DNA from: Gonocerus acuteangulatus
Lineage: Eukaryota > Arthropoda > Insecta > Hemiptera > Coreidae
Reading direction: 5' to 3'
DNA length: 64,000 nt
Assembly (NCBI GenBank): GCA_946811695.1
Contig: OX328123.1
Span: forward strand, 9,805,698 to 9,869,697
Position 1 is the first letter of the stretch; every line of letters begins with the position of its first letter. The notes beneath the pieces are model-generated. The model saw nothing but the letters and a program-made list of their open reading frames with translations. It searched no databases and was not told where the DNA came from. The position numbers and the translations under genes were made by a program. Shown piece by piece: positions 1 to 11,990 of the stretch.

Positions 1-79
1 AAGACATTATTTCAGAAATGAATGTTAACACGATTAGAGATTTTTTTTTTTCATAATTTATGGACTTATTTTAATATAA

Positions 80-124
80 TAAAATTATATACAAATAAGA
101 ACTTATTTGTATATAATTTTATTT
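80..124. repeat. Short AT-rich palindrome
   Basis: ATAAAATTATATACAAATAA faces its reverse complement around the centre AAGAACTT. Nothing else is recognised in 1-270, which is AT-rich. Confidence 0.6.
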
Positions 125-279
125 TAATTTATGATTTACTAATGTCAAATTTTTAATTTTTATATTATTGCTTATATTAGTGATATGTACTTGTTTTTAT
201 TTAAAAAAAAATGCTATATGCTATGTTATTTATTATAATTTTAAGGTAAAAGTTAGGATATCAAGGCATTAGTTACCAA

Positions 280-1105
280 GAAATCTACTATATATTTGTC
301 AAATACCACTCACTCACTGACCTATCATCGCCCAGCCTAAACCCGTTGACAGAAGATTTTGAAATTTTGCATGGACACTCCCTAAAAAACGTAGACACTC
401 GCTAAGAAAGGATTTTTTGATATTCGAATATTTAAGTATTTTTTAGAGGGGTTTGAAGTTTTAGTTGGTTAGAGCATGAAAGCCTTGGAGGCATGCGTTG
501 CTAGGACGATAACAGAACAGCTGTTATTGTTCTATATCTATTTCATAGTATTATTTTTAATTGCGAATAATTTCAACTACCCAGACCATGAATTTCTAGA
601 AATAGACTGTGCTTTTTTCCCTCATAGAGTTAATGCTGTACCTGGTGATGGTCCATCCGAGGTAATAATATTGCACAGCCTCCTCACCCATCAGCATCCC
701 CAATCAGCACACTTGTTGATAATGCTCGCAAATATAATGTGTCTTTCCAAATGACATCTTGGAAACATAAATTTTAAAATTTTAGCTTCCATTTATTACT
801 GACAACGAATTTCTACCGGTACGGGTTAAACTTCTATTGCTGGTAACCTATAGATAAAGGGTTATCTCTAGGTTATCTGTTTCTTGACACTGGTCCGGAG
901 TGCCCCGTGTCAAGAAACATTACACTTTTATTACTTATCAATTGATGAATAGCAAATAGTATGACGGGAACCGTGCAATAATAAGCTACACAAAATTAAA
1001 GAAAGCGTAGCGAAGTAGCGTTAATTTTGATGATACATTATTTAAAACCATTAAATAACTACTTATCTGCCGTGACGAAGCACGGGTATTCAGCTAATGT
1101 TTTAT
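280..1105 (+). mobile_element. Dispersed repeat, family 1, copy 1
   Basis: Begins CATCTACTATATATTTGTCA and ends GACGAAGCACGGGTATTCAG. A second copy with matching start, middle and end lies at 44822-46072. It has no intact ORF. Around 860-925 a short inverted repeat (GTTTCTTGACAC / GTGTCAAGAAAC) is present. Superfamily unknown. Confidence 0.5.
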
Positions 1106-1509
1106 AAGTTTAAGTAGTGTAAGAGACTTTAAATGTTATGTTTGTGTAAGCAGCCGGATTTTGAATTGTATTGTTGGTTTTTTTTTTTTTTTTTTACTTG
1201 TCCAATTTTCAAATATTTGAATTTCTGGAAATATATCTATCTATCATTTGTGAAGGTTGGAATAGAAACAGTTATTGTTTGTTTTGATAATTTTTGGTAA
1301 ATTTATTAAGCACCAAATCCCACGACATCGTAAAGATAAATGAAAAAAGTTCTATTATGGTCCCAAAAACGAAGGTATTCGGCATCTTCAACTTCCGCTC
1401 GCTTTGACAGACAACAAAACATTGTTTCTCGTTTTACGTATGACATTTTAATAAAAAGTTCATCTTTATGCCTTAAGGAGGTACGACAATAACACGCAAT
1501 AAAAAATTG

Positions 1510-1640
1510 AGCAAAACAAATAAAAAAGTCCTACTCGCAGTAGCTGCGTCATCTTAGCGTGGTTTCGATCATATCCCTAGTGCCAAATGTAAAAGCATAG
1601 AAGCAGTTCTTCGTGCTTCAATAAGGCGCAAAAAAAGGAC
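1510..1640 (+). repeat. Dispersed repeat, family 2
   Basis: Matches 8570-8690, 24505-24600 and, reversed, a copy around 39930-40250: GACTCGCAGGAACTGCGTCA then TCTTAGCGCGGTTCCGTTCATATCCCTAGTG with variation. Function unknown. The rest of 1106-2080 is AT-rich with no feature I can support. Confidence 0.5.
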
Positions 1641-2084
1641 ACTGATAGTGTAATCAGCGGAAACGACTTCCCATGCCTTCTCAACGCTCGCTCTAGGAAA
1701 ACACTATTACCAATATGAAAAATAACCAAGTCAAAAGTGAGTCAAACAGAGACAAAAAAAAACGTCCAAAAGATCAAAACTAACTCTTTAGAATATTTAT
1801 TTATTTAGGGCTTCAAAATTGATCATTCTACCTTCGTTAGTTTCAAGTCATTACCTGTAATAAATAAAAGATACGGAGGAACATAACTGGAAACAAAATA
1901 TTAATTATTAAAGAATCTACTAAAATATTAATTTAGGTGAACATTGTCACCACCAGCAAAACTAAAGGATATGTTTGATTGTTATACTTGTAATTTTGGA
2001 TATTCCCTTCACGGCACTATAACTCCTACGAGAATGGAAGACATTAAAGACCAAGTATTTTTGTTTTCCTCTCTGTGGAGAACG

Positions 2085-2500
2085 CTAAAATAAAAGTCCG
2101 TCACGCAGGATCTGCATAACTAAGCACTTTCCTCAGAATTTTTGTAGCGTAGACTACATTACTGAATAATTTGCCGTAAATAGCCTATATAAATAAAATA
2201 AAAACGTGAATAGTTCTGCTCAGTTACATTTCTTATGAGAACTGTTCAATTATTAATTTTGTAAATAATTTGCTTCCAGAGTTATGTTAATACATGATAC
2301 TGTACTACTATTAACCCCCCCTCCAAATAACCCAATTTAGTTTATTTTTGCAACCCATTTTTCTCTGTTGATTACCACCACGAATACCGAGTTTCGTTGA
2401 AATATAACAAAAATTGCGGCTGTTAGTGGCAAATTGGTAAAGTGGGTCCGGAAAACGGTTATAGATTCAGCCTGGAAAATGTTGAAATGTGATTTCTGAC
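2085..2500 (+). repeat. Fragments of dispersed family 3
   Basis: GTCCGTCACGCAGGATCTGC followed by a stretch near-identical to 31612-31850, then a fragment (2290-2480) of the same element's middle part. A partial, rearranged copy of the element at 31612-32745. Confidence 0.5.
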
Positions 2501-2859
2501 ATCACATTAACTATAAAACTCATCCCTCAAAGTCTATAAAGGAATAATAATTTTCCGGTATTTGGATTCGGCTGGTTAACGATCATGAATTTTTAAATCA
2601 GAGAAAGCGTTTTTGTACCAAATGTCATCAAAATGGGACCATTTTTAAGCTGCAACATCTGGTTGGTGTCATAAGCGGGTTTCCTTCCTACGAAGGAAGA
2701 ATGAAAACGGACTAAAAATATTAAAATAAACATATTTAATTGTCTATTAAACATTAATTGTAATTTCTATCTTGACATAAAAAGATGAAATCAATATATT
2801 TTTGAAGCAGTATGCTGTAAGTTATTATAGGAATAGAAAAATAAGGAATGATAACTTAC

Positions 2860-2965
2860 CTACAGAGAATTCGTCTATTGGTTCACGGCCGATTGTAATA
2901 TAATACCTGTATTCATCGAGAACTAGGCCTACGAACGCTAAAATACCCAGGGCAGTTAGGGGAAT
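2860..2965 (-). CDS. Duplicated transmembrane exon, copy B
   Basis: Acceptor ATTTTTCAG, donor GTAG/GTAAGT. Reads IPLTALGILAFVGLVLDEYR then YYITIGREPIDEFSV. Same length, phases and splice sites as copy A. Differences include Lys to Arg, His to Arg and Ser-Ile to Pro-Leu plus silent changes. The next exon should lie at lower coordinates but none was recognised before the window start. A degraded echo (GAATCGGGCGATTGTAATAT) lies at about 3018-3042. Confidence 0.5.
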
Positions 2966-3174
2966 CTGAAAAATATAATTTAAAAAAAACTATTAAAGTC
3001 AGTTCATTACCTATAGGAATCGGGCGATTGTAATATAGTCAACTGTCGATAATTCGATCTTCAAGAATTGTGAACAATTGTTCGACTTACCTACAGATTG
3101 ACTTACAGAACATGGATTCATCCAGGTTATACTTCCGTTTGCTTTCGTTTAAATGAAAAAAAAAATCAGTATAT

Positions 3175-3420
3175 ATAAAAATCGGCTGTTTGTACGTCTG
3201 TCTGGTTGTTCCTTATAAAAATTCACAATGTTTCACCAATTTTGACCAAACTTGACACTCGGGTAGGTCTTGACCCGGGGAGCGTACTAGGCTAGGTCAA
3301 AATCGTCAATCAGCTGTCTGTACGTTCGTTAGTCATACAAATCCACACCGGTGGACAGATTTTGACAAAACTCGGCACAGATGTAGGGATCGTCTAGGAC
3401 TCACAGGTTGGAGGAAACTG
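3175..3420 (+). repeat. Dispersed family 4
   Basis: Contains AAATCCACACCGGTGGACAG and TTTGACCAAACTTGACACTC. Related copies: 6290-6715 (reverse, about three tandem units of 120 bases), 9893-10075, 51525-51690, 54790-54975. No ORF. It looks like the 3' end of a retroelement or Helitron, not resolved. Confidence 0.5.
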
Positions 3421-3424
3421 TGAA

Positions 3425-4714
3425 TCCGAACAGTTACAGATTTTGGCGTTATTACATTTTAATATTACTTATTTGGTTTGTAAATTATTTTCTAGAAGGA
3501 ATAAAACCATCTAAGCAAAGCTTTCTCAAATACTTGTTGTTTGTAGGTATATTTACAGCCAATGCCAAGAAACTGATAATTGAAGTCTTATTGAGTCAGT
3601 AATTACATATGTGAACCTCTCTATTTAGAAACTGTAAAATAATCTCCAATCTTTTTTCGACACTTTTTTTAATCACCTTTGAAATGTTACATTGATGTGT
3701 AACCACGCTGACCAAAGTTCGAGCAAATGCTTTTATAGTCTCTCTAATTGAAGGAGATTCTTTTGTAACCACTTATTCCTCGTGGTCATCATACTTTCGA
3801 CATGCAATTATTAAATACCTATTTATTGAGAGCTCAGAACGTGGTGATTTGCCCCGGAGCGTGGGCAGTGAAGGCTAAGAATTATATATGCATGACATAC
3901 AAATATAAACAAAACACAATAAATAATTGGGAAGAGAATTAATATAGTAGTAAAGTTTGTCATAAAAAAAATCTAACTAAATTATGAATAAATTAAAAAA
4001 AAATTAAATTATGAAAAAAAACAACAAATTTTGGATTCACGGAGAGCCCTATCGAAACAATTAAAATTTACCTGTTAAAAGAACTTTTATTTTAAAAGTT
4101 AAATATAACTGTTAAAACATAACAGTTAAAGAAAACAACTTTTATTTAAAAGTTTTAAAATTAAAAGTTATTTAGCAACTTCTAAAATTAGGTACATGAA
4201 AATAAAAGTTAAAGTAATACTGTAATTTTTTTCAGTGTTAAATAATAGTTTTCAGTATTTTAATTAAGAATTTTAGGGTTTCGTTGGTTTACAATACCTG
4301 TAATACTCGTAAGAAAGAAAATACACCCTTCCATATCTATATTAACTAGGACTTATCCTTCACCCCCAGCCCAGCCACTCAAGTAAGTGTTGAAAGAGCC
4401 TTTTCAACCCTAAAGTATATATTAAATTATTATAGATATTATCTAAATTCCACAAACTTATAGGATAAATTATTATTATCTTTGTTTAAAAAATCATTTT
4501 TGTTTATTTACTTTATTCCTTTAAACTTTTTCCTATTAAGAATTTTAATAACAATTACTTTAAAAATTTTATTTTTTAAGTTGAAAAATAACAGTCAAAA
4601 GAAACTTCTTAAAAAAAAAGTTCAAACCCATAAAGTTATTTTATAACTTTTACTTTTTCAAGATGAAAATATAAGTAAAAGTTTAAAAATATTTTTTAAA
4701 AAATAAAAGTTAAA
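3425..4714. other. AT-rich sequence without a recognised gene
   Basis: Contains runs built on AAAAGTTAAA near 4080-4230 and 4560-4720. A short open frame at 3408-3602 lacks coding character. Nothing else supported. Confidence 0.5.
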
Positions 4715-4722
4715 CAATTATT

Positions 4723-5274
4723 GGTAAAACTGAAGGAGAGCGTCCTCAGCACCGATTTTTTTTTCAAAACACGAATCCGTCAAAACAAAACGTTGCTCTC
4801 AACTAGGAAAGATGTTATTAAGCACTAAAGTTCACTGTTATGAAGGCTATAAAAGTTGGCGTAAATAGCGTATTAATAAAAATGCATATTAAGAAGAATG
4901 CCTAGGACGACTTTTGGGCAGACGTGCTATGCGTTTCGGCTCGCTCAAGAAGATATCAAAACTCTAGTCAATCCAACTCGCTGTTATGGATAGAATTCCG
5001 ATTTTATGGAGGTTATAAATAGTTTATCAACAATTCAAATGAGTGTTCTTTGTTTCCCAATGTTAGATGTCTCCGCATGCGCATGTATACAAATACGCTG
5101 TTTACGCCAACTTCAACCTCAATAACAGCGAACTTTAGTGCTTAATAACTTCTTTCCTAGTTGAGTGCAACTTTTTTTTTTAACGGATTCGTGTTTAGTG
5201 CATCAAAATACGTTATAGTGCAAAATTAAAAAAAAAAAAAATCGGCGCTGAGGACGCTCTCCTTCAGTTTTGCC
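4723..5274. mobile_element. Foldback hAT-like MITE, copy 1 (552 bp)
   Basis: Long inverted termini: GGTAAAACTGAAGGAGAGCG at the left, CGCTCTCCTTCAGTTTTGCC at the right. Internal arms (AACTAGGAAAGATGTTATTA) are also inverted. Flanked by the perfect 8-bp duplication CAATTATT (4715-4722, 5275-5282), typical of hAT. No ORF. Confidence 0.8.
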
Positions 5275-5339
5275 CAATTATTTTCGACCCCTAGTAGTTT
5301 TAGATTTAATTTTAGAACCTAATTCGATATTATAACTCC

Positions 5340-5600
5340 ATTACTAACCAAATATATGTATGCGATGATTTTTGATCCAGTGAGTAAGCTGCATCCACAC
5401 AAGCTCTTGTCGATCCGTGGCAATCTCAAATGTTCCATTTTTCAGCTATTGAACTTGAAACGCACAACACACACAACACATTCTGATAATGTAAACCAAG
5501 CTGTGTTGAAATTAAATCTGGAGTTATCGTCCTGTGTTCTATTTATCAGCAAGGGACTATGACCTGAAGACAGCTGATATCAGTTTTCAGAATATCTTTT
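5340..5600 (+). repeat. Dispersed repeat related to the 44-bp tandem array locus
   Basis: ACTAACCAAATATATGTATG then CGATGATTTTTGATCCAGTG and TCTTGTCGATCCGTGGCAAT match 33393-33640. Here the leading unit occurs once; at the other locus it is amplified. Confidence 0.6.
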
Positions 5601-5930
5601 CAGTTAAGATGCATACATTGCTTTAAATACTGGTTTAAAATTCATTGAAATCGAAATAATTGATAAAAGTTATGAAAATGATGGAAAAATTTTGGGTTTA
5701 TTAAGAAAAGATGGGTAGAATTAAAAAAAATCTGTACTAACTTCCAAAGTTTTGCTTATAGTCTTTCTTCACACAAATATTCCGTACTATTACATATTTT
5801 ATACAATTTTAATTATAAATTATCAAATGATGTATTTCGAAAGCTGATTTAGTCAGAGTTCGGTCCTGATATCATAATGAATCAAGACCGAACATTTTAT
5901 ATACTAAAACGTGTTTTTTTTTTGCCGACG

Positions 5931-5959
5931 TTTCGGGTTGAAATTGAAGCCTTCATCAG
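5931..5959 (-). ncRNA. Hammerhead-like core (weak)
   Basis: Minus strand reads CTGATGA, a segment with only about 2 bp of possible stem II, then GAAACGTC. Probable decayed relative of the better examples at 26339 and 49239. Confidence 0.3.
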
Positions 5960-6907
5960 GGAACAAAGGACAAAGTAAATACTAATTTATATAGAGAAGT
6001 TATGACAGGAAAAACATTATACATAGAAAAAAATGATAATAACCAGAACAATTCTGGTTATTCTTATATCTTCCTGATTTATTCTTAATAATAATTAAGT
6101 TATAATTCAAGAGTTCATTACAAAAACCAGACATGCCCAAAATTTGATATTTTGAGATAAATAGGTATGCTTCCTCTCCAAAGTCAGCTTATTAACAGCT
6201 TATTAAGTCTTCAATTGTTTTGTGAGGCTTTGACTAGAAGCCATTTTCAATCCAATATTCTGTATGATTTTGCATTATTTTTTTATATGTACACTAGCCG
6301 TTACCCGGCGTGCCATGCTACACCTACTATAACCTATAACACATACACAGACATACATGTATACCAAGTTTCGTAAAAATTGGTCTAACGGTGTGGATTT
6401 GTATAAGGGACAAACATACAGAAAGACAGCTGGTAGACGTTTTTGACTTAGCCTACGACACTCCCCAGATTAAGATCTACATGTGTACCGAGTTTAGTCA
6501 AAATCGGACGAACGGTGTGGATTTGTATAAGGGACAAACATACAGACAGACAGCTGGTAGATTTTTTTGACCTAGCCTAGGAGATTTCTCGTATCAAGAC
6601 CTACCATTATTCCAAGTTTGGTCAAAATCGGTCAAACGGTGTAGATTTGTATAAGGAACAAACAAACAGATAAACAGAAAAACAGACAGACACGTGATTT
6701 TTATATATATAGATTATAATCTTCAGATTATGTGCTTGTAAATTTGATATTATTTAGTTTGAGGAGGAAATTTCATTTTTTTACAAATTGTATGGTTCAT
6801 GTCTCTATTATTTCATGGGTGATATTATTATTACCTCAATTATTAGATATTATTTTGTATATTTGAGTCTGCTTCTGTAAAGGAGGACTAGATGTGCAAG
6901 ACTAGTG

Positions 6908-7878
6908 CTAATCATGGTGATGTAGGATATTCTCTTTCAAGCATGAATACAAGCAGCTTTGAAACTCAATTTTATTATAGAGGCCCCTCAGCACAATCTC
7001 ATCTTCACAATAATCCTTTTTGAATAGTTTCAAAATTGCTCTTATTTCGATGTTCAACAAAGAAAAGTTCAAAATTTCCAGCTGCGCCATCAACTGAACA
7101 GCACAGCTTATGTAAGTAATTTCGAAGCAAATAATAGATTCGAACACGAAAGAGTAGAAAGCTGCATTTGATGCAAACGCCAACGACTATCCAGTGTATG
7201 AGGTCGTGTTGAACGGCATGTAGAAAGGAAGTGGTGGATACGGGTTTACGGGTTCGTTGGACGTGGTAGATACGGGTTTACGGGTTCGAAGGACGTGGTA
7301 GATAAGGGTTTACGGGTTCGAAGGAAGTGGTAGATACGGGTTCGAAGGAAGTGGTGGATACGGGTTTACGGGTTCGAAGGACGGCTTCTCAATAGTCAAC
7401 CACTGCATGAGAGGAAGTAGAAATATATAAACCACAGCAGATGTAAGCAGCAGTTTCGTGTAAGCGGAACAGCGAATCTTATATGTTTTACTCTAGTTTT
7501 CAAAATTCTGTCACGAAAATCAAAAAAATCCTCATTCGCATACTTAAATATGCCGCGGTTCAATAATTTTGGTGCTTCTTTAAGGCTTGATGTAGTGATG
7601 TGTTTTAGTGACGGCAGCAACAGAGACAGAAGGACCATGCAGGCAGAATTAAGTGCACGTATTAGTGCAATTTTATCATCAAGTGTAATGCTCATGGTGT
7701 GCCCCGCCATAATTAGAAGAAATATATATGCACCGAATTGGCACCCGATGTAGATTATGCTGAAGATAAAAAGGCCGAGAGGTTTCTTCAGCATCGTAAA
7801 GCCTCCTAAAACCATTACAGTTTGATGCTCTGAATTAAAGTCATCAATAGTGAGAAGGGCTTTATTTTCCATTTTCAT
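6908..7878 (-). pseudogene. Insect odorant receptor (7tm_6), decayed N-terminal half
   Basis: Reads from MKMENKALLTIDDFNSEHQT through helix 1 (GLFIFSIIYIGCQFGAYIF), helix 2 (LIRALNSACMVLLSLLLP) and the first loop to DRILKT. A one-base shift near 7495 moves the frame to IRCSAYTKLLLTSAVVYIFL, PLMQWLTIEKPSFEPVNPYP. There the extracellular loop, normally followed by LPFYMPFNTTSYT, is swollen by a 24/32-bp minisatellite that breaks the frame; an in-frame TAG follows near 7194. The frame then resumes as SLAFASNAAFYSFVFESIIC, CAVQLMAQLEILNFSLLNIE and stops after LKENILHHHD, where the family usually continues. Family assignment rests on hydropathy and loop motifs. Sequencing errors could explain single lesions but not all of them. 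The start codon region abuts an inserted foldback element. Confidence 0.6.
7200..7385 (-). repeat. Minisatellite inside the odorant-receptor loop
   Basis: About six units built on GGATACGGGTTTACGGGTTC with lengths near 24 and 32 bases. On the coding strand the units read as Pro/Tyr/Asn repeats (PVNPYPPLPSN), so the array grew from the coding sequence itself. Because 32 is not a multiple of three, it disrupts the frame. Confidence 0.75.
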
Positions 7879-7879
7879 T

Positions 7880-8400
7880 CAAAAGTTGCTCTCAACTAGG
7901 AAAGATGTTATTAAGCACTAAAATTCACTGTTTGAAGGTTATAAAAGTTGGCGTAAACAGCATATTAATAAACATGCATATTAAGTAGAATGTCTAGGAC
8001 GACTTTTGGACAGACGTACTATGCGTTTCCGCTCGCTCAAGAAGATATCAAAACTCTAGTCAATCCAACTTGCAGTTATGGATAGAATTCCAATTTTATG
8101 GAGGCTATAAATGGTTTATCAACATTTCAGAGAGAGTTCTTTGTTTCCCAATGTTAGATGTCTGTGCATGCTCATGTTTACAAACACGCTGTTTACGCCA
8201 ACTTTAACCTCAATAACAACGAACTTAAGTCCTTAATAACTTCTTTCCTAGTTGAGAGCAACTTTTTTTTTTTTTAACGGATTCGTGTTTAGTGCATCAA
8301 AATACGTTATAGTGCAAAATTTAAAAAAAATCGGCGCTGAGGACGCTCTCCTTCAGTTTTACCCAATTATTTTCGACCCCTAGTAGTTTTTCATTTACGG
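7880..8400. mobile_element. Foldback MITE copy 2, inserted at the odorant-receptor start codon
   Basis: Same family, lacking the outer left terminus. The right side carries CAATTATTTTCGACCCCTAG, the flank of copy 1, so this copy moved or was copied with neighbouring DNA. A 17-bp duplication (TATTTTCCATTTTCATT) borders it at 7863-7879 and 8401-8417, duplicating the receptor's ATG region. Confidence 0.65.
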
Positions 8401-8737
8401 TATTTTCCATTTTCATTTAATATGTTGCTAACCTTATCAACCTAATTCACCTGCAAATAAAGAAGAAAAAATAATCGTATGTCAATATACATATAAATAA
8501 TCTAAAGGGTTTCCATTTAAATTCATGATAACTTTGCATTTCATATTTCAAAAGCCCCAAATTCATCCTTAAAACGTCCGACTCGCAGGAACTGCATCAT
8601 CTTAGCGCGGTTCCGTTCTTATCCCTAGTGTCATTAGGAAAGATTGAAATATAAACAGTTATTATTTTGGGTAAATATGAAGACGAAGGTTCTAGGCACC
8701 AAGTATATTTAAATTTTGCACTATAGCTATGCAAAAC

Positions 8738-9129
8738 TCGCTCTCAACTAGGAAAGAAGTTATTAAGCACTAAAATTCACTGTTATGGAGGTTATAAAAG
8801 TTGGCGTAAACAGCGTATTAATAAACATGCATATTAAGAAGAATGTCTAGGACGACTTTTGGGCAGACGTGCTATGCGTTTCCGCTCGCTACGCTCGCTC
8901 AAGAAGTCAATCCAACTCGCTGTTATGGATAGAATTCCAATGTTATGGAGGTTATAAATAGTTTATCAACATTTCAAATGAGAGTTCTTTGTTTCCCAAT
9001 GTTACATGTCTGAGCATGCGCGTTTTTACAAATACGCTGTTTACGCCAACTTTAACCTCAATAACAGTGAACTTTATTGCCTAATATCTTCTTTCCTAGC
9101 TGAGAGCGAGTGTTTTTTTTAAACGGATT
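8738..9129. mobile_element. Foldback MITE copy 3, outer ends missing
   Basis: Inverted arms CTCTCAACTAGGAAAGAAGT and ACTTCTTTCCTAG-like sequence, with GTTTACGCCAACTTTAACCT matching the other copies. The terminal GGTAAA motifs are absent. Confidence 0.6.
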
Positions 9130-9892
9130 ATACAGGTAATAAACAAATACCCATCTATAATCCTGTGTTTAATGACCTCATAGTGCACTATGAGGTCAAC
9201 CATGGTTGACAGCACATTAAATAAAATGTAAAAAAAAAAAAAAAAAAAAAAAATCCGACATCCAAAAGGGTACATTATTTAGGTTGGATAAACTGGAGTA
9301 GATGACGCAAAATACAATAGTTTCTTCCCTGTCTATTCAGGTAAGACAGCTTATTAATATGTGTTCTGATAGAAAATTTATGAGCACAAAATTTCATATT
9401 GTGTAAAAATAACGCACAAAACACAGGCAACACGGGCTGATTAACCTTCCAGTAGACGTGGCCACTGTTAGAACACAAGCCAACGCGCGGAGCACTTAGT
9501 GTACCACTGTGTTTATTTTCGTGTTGTTGAGTTTTAAACGTTTATTTATTCATGTATTTCTTTACTATTATATTATTTATTGTATCTAAGTAATTATTGT
9601 AGACAGATATATAAATGGTTATGTAAATAAGCTCATTTTATCTTTTAAAACAAATTGTTTGTATATAACTTTTTTATTTTTAAAAAATTATTTAGTGTAT
9701 AATAAGATTGCAAATTTTAATGTGTATAAATATTAATTTCTGGAACACATTTTAATTGTTTTTTAACATAAAAATGGTAATAAAATTCTAAGAACGAAAT
9801 TATTACAATCTATACAGACATATCAGTGTTCTGTCAACTTTCACAGATTTTAATGCAAATAATAATAAGTTATTGTGATATTCACTAAATAA
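9130..9892. other. AT-rich sequence, no gene recognised
   Basis: Holds a poly(A) tract at about 9230-9252 and a short minus-strand open frame (9275-9478) without recognisable motifs. Confidence 0.4.
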
Positions 9893-10192
9893 TCTATATA
9901 TATATATATATATTGTTCCTTATACAAATCCACACCGTTTGACCGATTTTGACCATACTTGCCACACAGGTCGGTCTATCTCCGTGGAGTGTCATAGGCT
10001 AGGTCAAAATCGTCTAGGACTCACAGTTCGGACGTCACCGGTTGGAATCTGTAAACCCGGACAGTTACAGATTTGTGTTATATTTTAATATTACTTATTT
10101 TGTTTATAATTTATTTTGTCTTTTCCAGATGCAGAATGTAGGTCTAGCATGGTAGGTATTATATAAAATGTGTAAAATTAGAGAATATATGA

Positions 10193-10218
10193 CTGAAGAA
10201 GGAAATTAAGGTCCGAAA
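10193..10218 (+). ncRNA. Hammerhead-like core (weak)
   Basis: CTGAAGA, hairpin with GGA/TCC, then GAAACGTTG. Stem II is short. Surrounding sequence has no coding content. Confidence 0.35.
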
Positions 10219-10480
10219 CGTTGCTGTAAAAATTAAAAAAATAGGAAGGTTGTGCCCATCTTATATTGAATAATTAATTTTTGTTCTTATTTATTTTTAT
10301 TTTTTCAAGAGAGTTTCTCTCCCTCTATTTCACACTATAACAGCCATAATGCTTAATAGAATAAGTTTGTCATCTCTAAGTGTCTGTCAGTGTATTCTTC
10401 CATAAATATAAAATATAAAGCAGTCTTCTTTTAATTGTTTGCTACTCTCACAAGTCAAAGATAAATTTGATTATTTAGAG

Positions 10481-10787
10481 CAGGGGTCTCCAAACTACGG
10501 CCCGAGGGTCACATCCGGCCCGCGGACAGATTTTGTCCGTCCCGCGGAGAGCTAGCATACTTGAAAACTCCTTTTAGAGAACATATTTTTTATAGCAAAT
10601 TAAATTTAGTTTACTGAAGTATTCTAATTTTATGTTGAATAATTATTAATATGACATCTACATTGATATGGTCATGGGCTAACTACTCATAACATACCAC
10701 CGGCAACAATGATAATATGGTTTTGGCCCTCGGAACCTACTGGAGTAATCAGTATGGCCCTAAGGCTGGAAAGTTTGGAGACCCCTG
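10481..10787. mobile_element. hAT MITE (307 bp)
   Basis: Termini CAGGGGTCTCCAAACTACGG and AAAGTTTGGAGACCCCTG form imperfect inverted repeats, flanked by the perfect 8-bp duplication ATTTAGAG (10473-10480, 10788-10795). The interior is GC-richer than its surroundings. Non-coding, mobilised in trans. Confidence 0.85.
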
Positions 10788-11241
10788 ATTTAGAGGCTTG
10801 GTGGCAATATGTGTTAACGCCTGATTGACAGAAATTACGTAAGAATAAACCAGAACATAAGAGGGAAAGAGGATGAGAGAGTAAATTCTCGTTATGACTT
10901 TTATCATTTTTTTAATAATTTACAATGTTTTACAATTTTTACATCAACACCCGTTCATTTTGAACAGAAACTTGTCTTCTAGTCAACAGCTCTCGTCTTA
11001 GATTGTACACCACCGTGAATATGTAACAATGAATACCTAAAATTAAAAATATACAATTATTTAAATCTTCTTAAATTGTACTACATTTTTAGTAACTTTA
11101 ATTAAAATTAAATATGCTTAAAGGTTAAAAAAAAATCGTTCTCTCTTTTATCTTTATCACTAACTTTTCTCTATTATTTAGAGTGAATTCCTAATAATTT
11201 TTATGCACTTCGGTTTATATTTAAGGAAAACATCTACAGCA

Positions 11242-11459
11242 GGGGTCTCCCGTAGTCTAGTGGCTAGCGCGCTGGATTCATAAGCGGGAGATGGTGGGTT
11301 CGATTCCCACCTCCGGCAGGAATTTTCTCATCTCAAGGCTCGCTGGGAAAATTCCTCGCTGCACCCTGGATATCGGCGCTAATGACCTAGAAGTAGATGC
11401 GCCGTAAAAAAAAAAAAAAAAAAAAAAAAAACAAAAAAAAAAAAAAAAAAAAAAAAAAC
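11242..11459 (+). mobile_element. SINE, tRNA-headed family S1, inserted in the LINE
   Basis: GGGGTCTCCCGTAGTCTAGT with tRNA-like A and B boxes (GGTTCGATTCCCACC), tail GGCGCTAATGACC then GCCGTAAAA and a poly(A). Perfect 13-bp duplication AACATCTACAGCA at 11229-11241 and 11460-11472. Confidence 0.85.
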
Positions 11460-11472
11460 AACATCTACAGCA

Positions 11473-11990
11473 CAAACCCAACCATTACAAGTATGTTCTC
11501 ACACCTTTACACTCTGCAAGAAAATAACAAAGTCATCACGCTGGTATGGCTACCAGGACATGGAGACATACCGCAAAGCACAAGTATAGACTTAGCAGCG
11601 AAACAGGCGACAAAAACAGAGGCTATAGACAATAACATACTGACAACATCAGACGTATGTACAGCATTACAGGAACAGGTCCTCCAAGATTGGGGATTAG
11701 ACTGACAGAGATCAGACTCGAAATTACGGGAAATTAAAAACACTACGAAAGCATGGTCAAATGAACACCGCATCAGGCGTGAAGAAGAGATTTTGACTAG
11801 GCTTCGTATCCATTCTTACATAATGTAAAACAAGCAGAGACCAACCTGTGCAAGTTGTAATGAGACTTTGACTGTTTGACACATACTGACAGATTGTAGA
11901 CTTAGAAGTGGCTTATACATTCTTCACGACTTACTGAAGGTAGTCCATACATCCACACAATACTCAAACATTTTCAAACACTAAACATTT
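11473..11990 (+). pseudogene. LINE fragment: RNase H end and zinc-knuckle-like C-terminus
   Basis: Reads NKVITLVWLPGHGDIPQSTS then IDLAAKQATK, the C-terminal part of a retrotransposon RNase H (VWxPGHxxI...ID..AK). Further on CASCNETLTV, stop, HILTDC is the C-terminal Cys/His motif of LINE ORF2. Stops and frame breaks show it is dead. RNase H suggests an I/R1/LOA-type element. Confidence 0.7.

Noticed and set aside
476..754. 92-residue open frame (MKALEACVART...)
   Set aside because: Lies inside the family-1 repeat; the copy at 44822-45200 does not keep the frame.
11242..11330. tRNA gene
   Set aside because: A and B boxes are present but the sequence continues into a SINE body with poly(A) and target duplications, and no full cloverleaf was seen. 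Same for 39976, 60963, 62548 and 34340.
11278..11705. Poly-Lys / poly-Phe open frames
   Set aside because: They run through the SINE poly(A) tail; only the RNase H part after 11473 is protein-like.
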